Assembly (NCBI RefSeq): GCF_000177235.2
Contig: NC_014829.1
Location: forward strand, 2,418,001 to 2,482,000
Direction: 5' to 3'
Origin: Evansella cellulosilytica DSM 2522
Lineage (GTDB): Bacteria; Bacillota; Bacilli; Bacillales; Salisediminibacteriaceae
DNA: 64,000 bases
A model generated the notes under the pieces. It had not been told where the DNA came from and did no database searches. It saw only the letters and a program-made list of their open reading frames with translations. Of the stretch, positions 17,018 through 26,111 are shown piece after piece (positions within the stretch are counted from its first letter, which is position 1; each line of letters opens with the position of its first letter). The position numbers and the translations under genes are program-made.

Positions 17018-18397
17018 CTAAAATGCGAAAACATGATTACCAATCGTTGTAGAAACTGTGCGACTCCTTACCCACTGGTCATTTGTTTTAGAGGGGTTAT
17101 AAAAGTAAAGAGATCCGTTTGTAGGGTCTTCCCCGTTTAGTGCACGTCTAGCCGCTTCCATATTAGTATTATTAGGGTTTGCTGTAGATAAAGTACCATT
17201 ACCAGCAGGGCTAAACTGGAAATGACCGTGACTTCGTTCAAATAATACTTCTTGAATAGTGTTAGGAAATAAGTTACTTTTCACTCTATTCATAATGACA
17301 GCTCCTACAGCTATTTGACCTTGTAGAGACTCTCCTCTCGCTTCTGCGAAAATCATCTTTGCTAACCATAATAAATCTTCTTGGTTTACTTGTTCGCTAA
17401 CTTGTGTAGGTGTAGAGTGGGGTGTGGATGCCCCTGGAATTGTTAACGTTTGACCTACTCGAATGAGGTCAGAAGTTAGTTGATTGGCATTTCGAATTGC
17501 TGCAACGGTCGTTCCATTACGGGCAGCAATAGTAGATAAAGAGTCCCCAGCAACAACGGTATACGTAAATGTTTCTTGTGGAGCATTAGACTGCGTTCCT
17601 GTGCTAGCCCCTGGAATTGTTAACGTTTGACCTACTCGAATCAGGTCGGAAGTTAGCTGATTGGCATTTCGAATTGCCGCAACGGTCGTTCCATTACGGG
17701 CAGCAATAGTAGATAGAGAGTCCCCTGCAACAACGGTATACGTAAATGTTTCTTGTGGAGCATTAGACTGCGTTCCTGTGCTAGCCCCTGGAATTGTTAA
17801 CGTTTGACCTACTCGAACTAGGTCAGAAGTTAGTTGATTGGCATTTCGAATTGCTGCAACGGTCGTTCCATTACGGGCAGCAATAGTAGATAAAGAATCT
17901 CCTGCAACAACGGTATACGTAGACGTTTGTTGAGGAGCATTTGTTTGTACTCCGGTATGAGAGCCCGGAATCGTTAACGTTTGACCTACTCGGATCAGGT
18001 CGGAAGTCAGTTGATTAGCGCTTCTAATTGCATCGACTGTTGTATTTGTTTCAGCAGCAATCTTTGATAGCGAATCTCCTGCCTTCACCGTATATGTAGC
18101 TTGTACACTGAAGCTACTTAATTGATTTGAGGCTTCTGCTACAGTTGGCTTAATAGGTGCGAACGCCATTGTAGCAACTAAAATGGCACCACTCATTACT
18201 TTGATAGCGGTAATTTTTAGATTAGGAAGTTTTTCTTTTACATAATGATTTGCTTCAGATTTTAATGTATTTGTTTCATTACTTTCTATACTACCTAGTT
18301 CTTTTGAAAATTCCTCAAGCTGATTATTTAAGTAAAGAATAACTTCAGCACCATGTATCGTCTGATTAATTTTATAATGTGTGAATATATTCATCAT
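17018..18397 (-). CDS. LysM-repeat cell-wall hydrolase with SleB-type catalytic domain
   Basis: A 459-residue secreted wall enzyme. I start it at the first of two ATGs after AGAGGTGAGAG (18397); an in-frame ATG ten codons earlier has no ribosome site. A polar leader of about 60 residues precedes a hydrophobic export segment (VMSGAILVATMAFAP). Four LysM repeats follow (YTVKAGDSLSKIA and YTVVAGDSLSTIA forms), then a hydrolase_2/SleB domain from about 340 (LLWLAKMIFAEARGES, where E is the likely catalytic acid; FQFSPAGNGTL; LYFYNP). LysM binds peptidoglycan; SleB/CwlJ domains cleave spore cortex. A role in spores or growing cells cannot be decided. The long leader before the membrane segment is unusual. 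Confidence 0.85.
   Translation of the reverse strand: MMNIFTHYKINQTIHGAEVILYLNNQLEEFSKELGSIESNETNTLKSEANHYVKEKLPNLKITAIKVMSGAILVATMAFAPIKPTVAEASNQLSSFSVQATYTVKAGDSLSKIAAETNTTVDAIRSANQLTSDLIRVGQTLTIPGSHTGVQTNAPQQTSTYTVVAGDSLSTIAARNGTTVAAIRNANQLTSDLVRVGQTLTIPGASTGTQSNAPQETFTYTVVAGDSLSTIAARNGTTVAAIRNANQLTSDLIRVGQTLTIPGASTGTQSNAPQETFTYTVVAGDSLSTIAARNGTTVAAIRNANQLTSDLIRVGQTLTIPGASTPHSTPTQVSEQVNQEDLLWLAKMIFAEARGESLQGQIAVGAVIMNRVKSNLFPNTIQEVLFERSHGHFQFSPAGNGTLSTANPNNTNMEAARRALNGEDPTNGSLYFYNPSKTNDQWVRSRTVSTTIGNHVFAF
17433..17963 (-). repeat. Three near-identical 177-bp LysM-coding tandem repeats
   Basis: The CCTGGAATTGTTAACG block recurs at 17433, 17610 and 17787, giving an exact 177-base (59-codon) period. 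The three copies differ at only a few bases, while a fourth copy beyond 17964 is clearly diverged. This points to recent duplication or ongoing recombination between copies inside the gene. Confidence 0.9.
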
Positions 18398-18509
18398 TCT
18401 CTCACCTCTTACTGTTACTATTTCCATAAATTCGTTTTATAATGAAATGAATTTATAGTAAAAATAGTCAGGTCAGAGTAAGGATTATATAAATCAAGGA
18501 GGAAAAGAA

Positions 18510-18884
18510 ATGTCTAGTTATGGAGAAATAGTTACAGGGATTTATAAGACAGGGAAATACGTGGGGAAAATAACAGAAGAAAAAGGGGATCGCTCTGTGG
18601 TACAAGTATTAGCAGTTTTAAAACATCCACAACAAGGCGATCTACATCAAGGGAAAAGCGCGCAAGTACCATATTTTCACGAAAGAAGAGCTTTAAGCTA
18701 CCTAGAAAAAACAAATATTCCTAATGTTTACATCAAGGCATTCGAAGGTGAAGTACCTAATTATGAAGAATCTTTAAAATTATCTTTATTAAAGGCGAAG
18801 GAAGAACTTCAAAGAGAATCGAGTGATTATGCAAATAAAGCATTATTACTACTTAACAAACTAGAAACAGAATATTTTAAATAA
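18510..18884 (+). CDS. kapB: Kinase-associated protein KapB
   Basis: A 124-residue KapB-family protein. The family pattern is visible as VTGIYKTGKYVGKITE, VQVLAVLKHPQQGDLHQGK, VPYFHERRALSYLEKTNIP and YEESLKLSL. In B. subtilis KapB supports the KinB branch of the sporulation phosphorelay. The protein here begins with a short polar sequence and no lipobox, so it is probably cytoplasmic despite the family name lipoprotein B. AAGGAGG precedes the ATG. Its usual partner kapD is not adjacent; a KapD-like gene lies at 7.6 kb. Confidence 0.85.
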   Translation: MSSYGEIVTGIYKTGKYVGKITEEKGDRSVVQVLAVLKHPQQGDLHQGKSAQVPYFHERRALSYLEKTNIPNVYIKAFEGEVPNYEESLKLSLLKAKEELQRESSDYANKALLLLNKLETEYFK

Positions 18885-18947
18885 ACATCATATATTGAGG
18901 AAAAGAGATTGCTAAACATCCCCTTTACATAAATCAAAATAAGTAAA

Positions 18948-18993
18948 GAGGATGACTCAAAAGGTAAAAAAATCGACCTTATGAGTCATCCTC
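18948..18993. terminator. Dispersed palindromic terminator, copy 4 (after kapB)
   Basis: Arms GAGGATGACTCAAAAGGT and ACCTTATGAGTCATCCTC pair with one mismatch. It shows the family core GACTCAAAAGGT. Confidence 0.88.
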
Positions 18994-19066
18994 CTTGTTT
19001 CTATATACCTCTCGCAAAAAAATTAAACAGTTGTTTAAGTAAGGGGTATCTATTAAAAACTTTTAT

Positions 19067-19162
19067 TTAAACTGCCTGTGCAATATTTCCGAAATTAATA
19101 AAAAACAACAGCAGCATAAGTAATATCGAGATGACAATCCTCCAGGGCAGGAATGTTTGCAT
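19067..19162 (-). CDS. Possible 31-residue single-span membrane peptide
   Basis: ATG at 19162 preceded by ATGGGGGTCGAGTCA. The product, MQTFLPWRIVISILLMLLLF and so on, is one hydrophobic helix with a basic N-terminal flank and ends NIAQAV. Size, topology and ribosome site resemble small bacterial membrane regulators. I recognise no family, and at 31 codons the call rests mainly on the ribosome site and hydrophobicity. Confidence 0.5.
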   Translation of the reverse strand: MQTFLPWRIVISILLMLLLFFINFGNIAQAV

Positions 19163-19265
19163 TGACTCGACCCCCATCCACTTTTATATGTAATTTAAGA
19201 CTACCATAAAATAATCGTTTAAATGTTAAAAAAGTGTAGAGAGTATGTAAATTTTACAAAAACAG

Positions 19266-20042
19266 CTACTTGATTACAGAAAATAATTCTTCTAAATGCT
19301 TGATTTCATACGTTGGAATTACTTCATTTCTCGTTTTGTCTTCACGATTTATCCATACTGATTTTATGCCTACTCTATTAGCGCCTAAAATATCCGTCAT
19401 TAAGTTATCTCCGACCATCACGACTTCATCCTTATTGTACGGTACTAATGAAAGTGCATATTCAAAAATACTTGGATCAGGTTTCCCTTTTCCGAAACCA
19501 CCAGAAATGACAATATGATCAAAATAAGGAACGAGCTCTGGAGTAATATTGAGCTTTGTATTTTGCAAATCAGGAGATCCATTAGTAATTAATACTAAAC
19601 AATAATCATCTTTAAGTTGGTCTAATACGTTAAATGTTTCTTCATAAACAAACGGTTTTTTCTTTCTTTCTTCAGGAAAACGTTCTGCTAGCTCTTCACC
19701 AAAAGTAGGGTCATCAATACCTAAAGCATTTAATCCTCTTGTCCATGCCTCTTTTCTATAAGTAGGAACAATATCTTTCATTTTTCTAAAATTGTCATCA
19801 TCATCTAAAAAGTTGCCCCATAACCCTTCAAAAGGATTAATACCAATCATTTTCGTGAAATCATACGTTTCATAAGAAGCATATAGTGTTGTCGCTTCTT
19901 CTCGAACAGCTGCTTCCAATTGTTCTGGCTGTAAATCATATTTTGTATTTGCATATTCACAAGTCGCTCTAAAGGCTTCTTTTACACTCCTTTTGTCCCA
20001 TAATAGCGTGTCATCTAAATCAAAAAATATCGACTTAATCAT
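19266..20042 (-). CDS. HAD-family hydrolase, YsaA-like
   Basis: A 258-residue HAD phosphatase with a C1 helical cap. Motif I is [11 protein letters not shown], motif [13 protein letters not shown], motif III lysine in [12 protein letters not shown] and motif [21 protein letters not shown]. Size and layout resemble B. subtilis YsaA, a HAD protein sometimes listed as a phosphoserine- or nucleotide-type phosphatase. The substrate cannot be told. AAAGGGGAGA precedes the ATG; the gene stands alone. Confidence 0.85.
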   Translation of the reverse strand: MIKSIFFDLDDTLLWDKRSVKEAFRATCEYANTKYDLQPEQLEAAVREEATTLYASYETYDFTKMIGINPFEGLWGNFLDDDDNFRKMKDIVPTYRKEAWTRGLNALGIDDPTFGEELAERFPEERKKKPFVYEETFNVLDQLKDDYCLVLITNGSPDLQNTKLNITPELVPYFDHIVISGGFGKGKPDPSIFEYALSLVPYNKDEVVMVGDNLMTDILGANRVGIKSVWINREDKTRNEVIPTYEIKHLEELFSVIK

Positions 20043-20386
20043 GTGGTCTTGTCTCCCCTTTTACTCTAAAATACTGAATATTTGTGTATTTATATAAAAG
20101 AGTACCTTTAATTTAAGGACAAGTAAATAAAAAATTTTATTAATAATATCAAAATCCCACAGTCTAATAACTGTGGGTAATCTATGTGAACAGCTACGTA
20201 AGAGCTGAGTTTTTATTTTTTGTTTGCTTCTCCCTCTCGCTTCATAGAACATATTCCACCCTCAAACCCCTAATAAACCACAGACAAGCTAATTTTTGTA
20301 AAAAAAATCAATTGTGTAAACCCATTAAACATGAAAAATTGCAGATTGGAAATGATAACGCTAAAAGCTGTAAGGAGTTTTTCATC
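20043..20386. other. 344-base divergent intergenic region with a hairpin
   Basis: This gap holds the ribosome sites of the two divergent genes and one clear hairpin, CCCACAGT (20156-20163) with ACTGTGGG (20170-20177). There is no strong T-run after it. I see no gene here: the in-frame extension of the downstream plus-strand gene through this region has no ribosome site and unconvincing composition. Confidence 0.5.
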
Positions 20387-21112
20387 ATGTCTATTGATGC
20401 AATAATTATGGGGATTGCATTTATATGTATACATTTGTTCGCTAATGACCTTCTCCCTTCTGGTCGAATTCAACGTTTAAAATGGTTTTCATTTTCCGGA
20501 GGTTTAGCGGTTTCCTATGTTTTTGTATACGTTCTCCCTACCCTACATAAAGAACAAATCACAGTGAAGAAGTATAGTGATTATTTAACAATGGAATCAG
20601 AATTATATTTTGTTGGGTTAATTGGTTTACTAATATTTTACGGAATTCAAAAGGTGGTTAGAAAGGCACAAAAGGAAGGAGAAAATAAGAAGGCACGAAC
20701 ATTATTTTGGATGCAAATATTGTTTTTTGGCTTATATAATGCACTTGTATCCTATACCGTCATCTCACACGAAGTTTTAGGGATTCAAGCAGTGTTTTAT
20801 GGGTTAGCTGTTGGAATGCATTTTACTGCCGTAGCCCATGATTTATGGAGGGAATACGAAGATATATATAATCGAGTAGGAAGATATGTTCTTGCTGCAG
20901 GAATTCTTATGGGATGGATCTTTGGTGTTAACGTTTCCCTTCCACCAGTAACAGAAACAATCATTTTTGCTTTTATATCAGGTGCTATGATCTTAAACGT
21001 TTTAAAATATGAGCTACCTCCAGATGAGGAAGCCCATTTTCCGACATTCGCCATTGGTGTTATCTCCTATACCTCGATTACGATGTCTTTAAAATTCTTC
21101 TTTCAATGGTAA
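20387..21112 (+). CDS. Uncharacterised polytopic membrane protein
   Basis: A 241-residue protein with about seven hydrophobic helices. I start it at ATG 20387 (MSIDAIIMGIAFIC), because AAGGAG lies nine bases upstream; the open frame continues 67 codons further 5' without a plausible start. Histidines fall in or near helices (VLPTLHKEQ, TVISHEVLG, VGMHFTAVAHDLW), which recalls ZIP-type metal carriers, but I cannot confirm that family. The gene is followed 64 bases later by a soluble protein gene on the same strand. Confidence 0.7.
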   Translation: MSIDAIIMGIAFICIHLFANDLLPSGRIQRLKWFSFSGGLAVSYVFVYVLPTLHKEQITVKKYSDYLTMESELYFVGLIGLLIFYGIQKVVRKAQKEGENKKARTLFWMQILFFGLYNALVSYTVISHEVLGIQAVFYGLAVGMHFTAVAHDLWREYEDIYNRVGRYVLAAGILMGWIFGVNVSLPPVTETIIFAFISGAMILNVLKYELPPDEEAHFPTFAIGVISYTSITMSLKFFFQW

Positions 21113-21176
21113 AATGAGTTTTTACTAATAACGATAACTGCTATACTAATGAAAAAGGATTTTTAAGGAGTAACGT

Positions 21177-21707
21177 ATGTTCGATCCAACAATATACGAT
21201 AATTTAAAAGTTGTATTAGAAGGTAAAATATATGAGCATGATTTTTCGGGTGATATTATAATTACAAATCGTGAAGATATTGTAGATCTAGCTACGATGT
21301 CACGTATGTTTTCCATAAAATTTACCCTTGCTTCTTCTCAGTTCAAACACCAACATTGTGAATTGGTGCTTTCCAGTACAATGGAGGACTTTGCAACAGA
21401 AATGCTTGACGAAAATGAGCACGATGCGGGTTGTAGCTTGTACGTCTATTTCCATTCGAAAATACGAGATGTCGAAAAAGATTGCTCGACCATTCAACGA
21501 CACTTAAATATGATCTGGAACGGAAGACCAATGATCACCCAAAAAGTATCTTTTCTATATGGGAATGATGATACGCTTCTAAATGAAACGAAATTACATT
21601 TCAACCGTAAAATTAATGAAGAACAAATACAAGATGTTCCCTCACTCCTCGATTATTGTATACAATCTCTAACGTTCTTTCATAAACATTATAAGAGATC
21701 CAATTAG
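21177..21707 (+). CDS. Uncharacterised 176-residue protein
   Basis: A soluble protein, MFDPTIYDNLKVVLEGKIYEH, with no membrane segment and mixed strand/helix pattern (CELVLSSTMEDFATEML; LYVYFHSKIRDVEKDC). Composition and the AAGGAGTAACGT site before the ATG make it a genuine gene. I recognise no named family. It may share a transcript with the membrane-protein gene 64 bases upstream and ends at a repeat-type terminator. Confidence 0.65.
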   Translation: MFDPTIYDNLKVVLEGKIYEHDFSGDIIITNREDIVDLATMSRMFSIKFTLASSQFKHQHCELVLSSTMEDFATEMLDENEHDAGCSLYVYFHSKIRDVEKDCSTIQRHLNMIWNGRPMITQKVSFLYGNDDTLLNETKLHFNRKINEEQIQDVPSLLDYCIQSLTFFHKHYKRSN

Positions 21708-21712
21708 TTAAG

Positions 21713-21812
21713 GGTAATACAAAAGATTGCTTTTTACTTTATGAATCAACCTCTATGCAATGAGTAGAGACGCTGCATTCCCTTAAAGACCACTATAAGT
21801 GGTTTTTTTATA
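21713..21812. repeat. Composite terminator repeat (decayed hairpin plus conserved module)
   Basis: The first part is a degenerate member of the GACTCAAAAGGT family (ATACAAAAGATTG ... CTTTATGAATCAACCTC). It is followed by a module that aligns with 16852-16906: GCAATG.GTAGAGACG.. then TTCCCTTAAAGACCACTATAA and GTGGTTTTTTT. The module ends in its own hairpin CCACT-ATA-AGTGG with a T-run, which can terminate the upstream gene. Confidence 0.75.
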
Positions 21813-21911
21813 TAGCTTTTGGGACACCCTCTGCTTGATAGTGGTGTTATTGCCGGAATTTTCTCCATAAAAATTAGATTTATGTTAAAATATGGTTAAT
21901 ATATTCATAGA

Positions 21912-22712
21912 TTGAAGGTGGTTTATATTAGTTTTAATAGTGATGTTATTTTAGAAATTAGAGGGCTCTCTAAAAGTTTTGGCTCAAAGAAAGTTTTAAG
22001 CAATATTGATTTAACTATTAAGAAAGGAGAAATTATTGGCTATATTGGACCGAATGGTGCTGGTAAAAGTACAACAGTGAAAATAATGCTCGGTTTAATC
22101 GATCAGTATCAGGGTGCTATTCATATTTTTGGTCAAAGTATTGCTAACAACCACACATATAAAGCTCGTATAGGTTATGTACCTGAAACTGCTGATATAT
22201 ATGAAAATTTAACTGCTTATGAATATTTAATGTTTATTGGTGGTTTATATGGATTAGACCAGAAAGACATTGAAAGAAAAGCAGAAAGACTGGTTGAATT
22301 ATTAGGGATTAAGGAAGCATACAATACGCGTATTACATCCTTTTCAAAAGGAATGAAACAAAAGGTTCTTATTATTGCTAGTCTTTTACATAACCCAGAT
22401 TTGTTATTTTTAGATGAACCATTAAGTGGACTAGATGCTAATAGCGTTATGATTGTAAAAGAGATCCTTGCACAACTAGCATCTGAAGGAAAAACAATTT
22501 TTTACTCATCTCATATTATGGATGTCGTTGAAAAGATAAGTCATCGTATCGTACTCCTACAAGATGGTAAGCTCGTTGCTGATGGTAGCTTTGAAGAACT
22601 AAAAGGTCATAATATGGAAGGAACGCTGGAGGAAATATTTAATCAACTAACTGGTTTTAATGAGCATAAACAAATAGCAGAGAATTTTGTCTCCATCGTC
22701 AAAGAGGGATAA
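21912..22712 (+). CDS. ABC transporter ATP-binding protein (exporter type)
   Basis: An ABC ATPase of about 266 residues: Walker A IGPNGAGKSTTVK, Q-loop IGYVPETADIYENLT, signature SFSKGMKQKV, Walker B LLFLDEPLSGLD and switch histidine YSSHIMD. It pairs with the large permease gene four bases downstream. The start is unclear: TTG at 21912 has no ribosome site before it, whereas AAGGTGG at 21914-21920 is well placed for an in-frame ATT at 21927. The substrate is unknown; the pair resembles the B. subtilis YthP/YthQ exporter type. Confidence 0.9.
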   Translation: MKVVYISFNSDVILEIRGLSKSFGSKKVLSNIDLTIKKGEIIGYIGPNGAGKSTTVKIMLGLIDQYQGAIHIFGQSIANNHTYKARIGYVPETADIYENLTAYEYLMFIGGLYGLDQKDIERKAERLVELLGIKEAYNTRITSFSKGMKQKVLIIASLLHNPDLLFLDEPLSGLDANSVMIVKEILAQLASEGKTIFYSSHIMDVVEKISHRIVLLQDGKLVADGSFEELKGHNMEGTLEEIFNQLTGFNEHKQIAENFVSIVKEG

Positions 22713-22715
22713 CGT

Positions 22716-24335
22716 ATGAGAGAGTTTCCTACATTAAAATTTATAGATAAATTCAAATGGCTTTTTATAAAAATAGGCGTTGATTACACTACGATGAGAC
22801 TAATCCTTCAAGCTAAACTTCTCATGGACCGCCGCAGAGTTCCAACTGTTTTTAGTAATAATGCAGCCAACAAAAAGCAAACTGACTCTAATCAATTTAT
22901 CAAGTCTCTCTGGATTTATGCGCTTTTAGGGCTTATACTCATTCCATTTATATTAATGGATGAAAGCTACATTTTTTCAATGAGTATTGTTTTTGCAATA
23001 TTAATGTTTTTTCTGATGACATCAATGATCTCTGATTTCTCACAAGTTTTACTAGACTTACGTGATAAAAGCATTATTAGTACGAAGCCTGTAGATAAAC
23101 GAACGATTAATGCAGTTAAAATTGTTCATATTTCTATTTATATGTTCTTTCTATGCGGAACGATTACGGGCATCCCACTTCTCGTGAGTATATTTGCACA
23201 AGGGTTTGGCTTCTTCTTCGTTTTTATTACATCGATTATATTAATCAACCTGCTCATTGTTGTCGTGACCGCTTTACTTTATATCCTTATCTTAAAAATG
23301 TTTGATGGGGAAAAACTAAAGGATATTATCAATTATGTACAAATAATATTATCAGCTACCATCATTATCGGTTATCAATTAGTGATCCGTTCATTTGAGT
23401 TAATCCATTTAGATCTTAGTTTCGATCCTCAGCTGTGGCATGTGCTCCTCCCACCGGTTTGGTACGGTGCTGTATTTGAAATTATTTTCATGAGTAATCA
23501 ACACATTTATTTTATTATTTTTTCTCTTATTGCTATTCTAATGCCGTTTATTTCGATTTTCATTTATATAAAGAGCATCCCTTCTTTTGAGAGAAATCTA
23601 GAAAAATTAATGAGCGCTGGCTCTGAAAGAAAACAGAGACTTCCATATATTGTCCATACAATCGGGAGTTTGATATGTCGAAATAAAGAAGAAAAAACCT
23701 TTTATGATTTTACGAGAATCATGCTAAAAAACGAACGGCAATTTAAATTAAAAATATATCCATTGATTGGCTTTTCGTTTTTATTTCCGTTCATCATGAT
23801 ATTTAGCCAAATGAGAATGACATCATTAGAGGAAATTGCGAATAGTCAACAATATTTTTCTATTTATTTTTCGGGATTAATGATTCCTACAGTCGTTTTA
23901 ATGCTAAGGTATTCTGAACATTATAAAGGAGCATGGATATTTCGAGCGTTACCTATTAAAAGCATTGCATCCTTAAATAAAGGAGCACTAAAGGCTTTTC
24001 TCGTACACTTGTATTTACCGGTTTTTCTTTTACTAAGCGCCGCTTTCCTTTATGTTTTCTCAACAAGAATTTTATTGGATTTACTCATCTTTTTCTTAAG
24101 TGTACTAATTTACATCGTGATATGCTTTAAAGCCCTTAATACGAATAGGTTATTATTTTCCGAAACCTTTGAAGTTTCACAACAGCAAGGTACAGGTATG
24201 GTGCTCCTCCTCTTTGTTCTCGCTTTTTTCTTTTTTATCGTTCACTTCATTGTGTCATTCATACCATTCGGGATATATGTGTATGGAGGAATTTTATTAA
24301 TATTGAATATTATATTTTGGAAAAAATTATTGTAG
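22716..24335 (+). CDS. ABC transporter permease, 539 residues
   Basis: A large polytopic membrane protein with about ten hydrophobic segments in two groups around a cytoplasmic loop near residues 285-335 (FERNLEKLMSAGSERKQRL). A long amphipathic N-terminus (about 60 residues) precedes the first helix. It follows the ABC ATPase gene by four bases with GAGGGATAACGT as ribosome site, so the two form one exporter. It lacks known permease motifs, and the substrate is not evident. Confidence 0.8.
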   Translation: MREFPTLKFIDKFKWLFIKIGVDYTTMRLILQAKLLMDRRRVPTVFSNNAANKKQTDSNQFIKSLWIYALLGLILIPFILMDESYIFSMSIVFAILMFFLMTSMISDFSQVLLDLRDKSIISTKPVDKRTINAVKIVHISIYMFFLCGTITGIPLLVSIFAQGFGFFFVFITSIILINLLIVVVTALLYILILKMFDGEKLKDIINYVQIILSATIIIGYQLVIRSFELIHLDLSFDPQLWHVLLPPVWYGAVFEIIFMSNQHIYFIIFSLIAILMPFISIFIYIKSIPSFERNLEKLMSAGSERKQRLPYIVHTIGSLICRNKEEKTFYDFTRIMLKNERQFKLKIYPLIGFSFLFPFIMIFSQMRMTSLEEIANSQQYFSIYFSGLMIPTVVLMLRYSEHYKGAWIFRALPIKSIASLNKGALKAFLVHLYLPVFLLLSAAFLYVFSTRILLDLLIFFLSVLIYIVICFKALNTNRLLFSETFEVSQQQGTGMVLLLFVLAFFFFIVHFIVSFIPFGIYVYGGILLILNIIFWKKLL

Positions 24336-24341
24336 AAGAGG

Positions 24342-24674
24342 GATTGAAAAAGGTGAATATGACGAGGGCACTGAAAAAGTACTTATTCATTAAATATCAG
24401 TTATTATTATAAGTTGCACTGTATATAGTGAATTGATGATCCCTGCACAAGCTCGCTTTCCGTGGGCGGCTGGTGAGCCTCCTCAACCTGCGGTCTTTGG
24501 GGTCTCACCCCTGCCTTTGATCCCACAGGAGTCTCGCTTGCTCCAGGCTCATCAATTCGTTCTTAAATTATGGATTATGCATATTAATACACGATACAAT
24601 CATAATTTTCAGTTTTTCAATGGCCTCAAAGAACACCACTTTTTCAGTGCCCTCGAATATGACCTTTTTCAATC
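24342..24674. repeat. Nested inverted-repeat element between convergent genes
   Basis: Outer inverted ends of about 38 bases: GATTGAAAAAGGT...CGAGGGCACTGAAAAAGT at 24342-24380 and its complement at 24638-24674. They enclose a 129-base palindromic element (24430-24558) that has perfect 10-base ends GAATTGATGA / TCATCAATTC. Inside are GGTGAGCCTCC, GGGTCTCACC and CCCACAGGAGTCTCGC, a composition I recognise as a widespread Bacillaceae intergenic repeat. It carries no gene. Confidence 0.8.
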
Positions 24675-24683
24675 TCATAAATT

Positions 24684-26111
24684 TTACTGTGGATTTTTTT
24701 CGATGCTAATTGTTATTTCTGTATCTTCTTCATGATGATCATGTGCTGGATTTGTAACAAAGCAAGCAATGATTAGCCCAATTAAAGAAGTAATAGTTAT
24801 TACCATAAATGCAACGTTGACACCATGGATATCAGGATTACTGACATTTGTCGCTACATGTGATGTTGTCGTCATTACAGTGACTAAAATAGCAGTGCCA
24901 ATGGAAGCGGCTACTTGGCGCATCGTATTTGTCATCGCAGTTCCATGTGGGATTAAATGATTTGGCAATTCATTTAAACCAGCAGTTGTTGTAGGCATCA
25001 TCACCATTGATAGCCCAAACATACGGATAGCGAAAAATATTGTTATGTAAGCAAAAGATGTTACTTCATTCAAGAATGAAAATGGAATTGTTGTAACCAT
25101 GATAATCGCTAATCCTATAATAGATAACCACCTTGCTCCAACCTTATCAAAAATTTTGCCTGTAATTGGTGACATAAAGCCAGAAACTAACGCCCCAGGC
25201 AAAATGGCTAAACCTGCTTCGAAAGGCGTAAAGCTCCTCATATCTTGCATATACAGTGGAATCAATGTCTCTGAACCTATTAGTCCCATAAAAACAATCA
25301 TACCTAGAATAGTAGTGAGGGTAAATATTTTGTATTTAAAGACACGGAATTCTAGCATTGGATTTTCAAGTACGAATTGTCTAAAGATAAATAAACAAAG
25401 AGTAATAATACCAATAGATAATGACATAATTGTTAGCCAATTAGACCATCCATAGTTTCCAACTGCTGTAAACCCGTATAATAAACCTCCAAAGCCGAAG
25501 GATGAAAAGATAACGGATAAAATATCTACTTTTGGATTCTTTAAGTCTGTCACATTTTGAAGCTTAAAAATTGAAATAACAATGGACAGTAATGCTATCG
25601 GTAATATAATGTAAAACAAAACTCTCCATGAAAAATGAATCATAATAAATCCAGATAAAGCAGGACCAATTGCAGGGGCAAAAGAAATAACTAGCCCTAC
25701 AAGCCCCATAGCCGCTCCCCTTTTGTTTCTAGGATATACTAACAGGAATACTGTTTGCATTAGTGGCAGCATGACACCCGCACCTGCAGACTGAATAATT
25801 CTGCCAGCAATTAAAGTCCCGAAGTTAGGTGCTAATGCACAAACAATTGTTCCAACTGAAAAAATCCCCATTGCCGCTATAAATAACTGTCTCGTCGTAA
25901 ATTTTTCAATAAAAAAAGCACTGATTGGTATCATAATACCTGAAACGAGCATAAAGACAGTCGTTAGCCATTGTGCTGAATTTGGTGAAATGTTCATTTC
26001 ATTCATAATTGGTGGGATTGCAGTAATCATTAATGTCTGATTTAGAATCGCTATAAATGAGCCTGCTAATAATAATGTGGTAATCAACTTCTTATTATAG
26101 GTTGATGACAT
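24684..26111 (-). CDS. DHA2-family MFS multidrug transporter, LmrB-like
   Basis: A 475-residue, 14-helix drug:proton antiporter-type MFS protein. It shows FIAILNQTLMITAIPPIM (DHA2 helix 1), QWLTTVFMLVSGIMIP, motif A-like EKFTTRQLFIAA, AGRIIQSAGAGVMLPLMQT (motif B) and ISFAPAIGPALSGFI (antiporter motif C). This matches the LmrB/EmrB group. The histidine- and acid-rich C-terminus (HDHHEEDTE) is unusual and might bind metal. It is monocistronic and convergent with the ABC permease across a repeat element. Confidence 0.87.
   Translation of the reverse strand: MSSTYNKKLITTLLLAGSFIAILNQTLMITAIPPIMNEMNISPNSAQWLTTVFMLVSGIMIPISAFFIEKFTTRQLFIAAMGIFSVGTIVCALAPNFGTLIAGRIIQSAGAGVMLPLMQTVFLLVYPRNKRGAAMGLVGLVISFAPAIGPALSGFIMIHFSWRVLFYIILPIALLSIVISIFKLQNVTDLKNPKVDILSVIFSSFGFGGLLYGFTAVGNYGWSNWLTIMSLSIGIITLCLFIFRQFVLENPMLEFRVFKYKIFTLTTILGMIVFMGLIGSETLIPLYMQDMRSFTPFEAGLAILPGALVSGFMSPITGKIFDKVGARWLSIIGLAIIMVTTIPFSFLNEVTSFAYITIFFAIRMFGLSMVMMPTTTAGLNELPNHLIPHGTAMTNTMRQVAASIGTAILVTVMTTTSHVATNVSNPDIHGVNVAFMVITITSLIGLIIACFVTNPAHDHHEEDTEITISIEKNPQ

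Noticed and set aside
20186-20386. N-terminal extension of the membrane protein at 20387
   Set aside because: No ribosome site or conserved features; the AAGGAG before ATG 20387 decides the start.
24433-24735. Plus-strand frame of 100 codons
   Set aside because: It translates the palindromic intergenic repeat and runs into the MFS gene on the other strand; composition is not protein-like.
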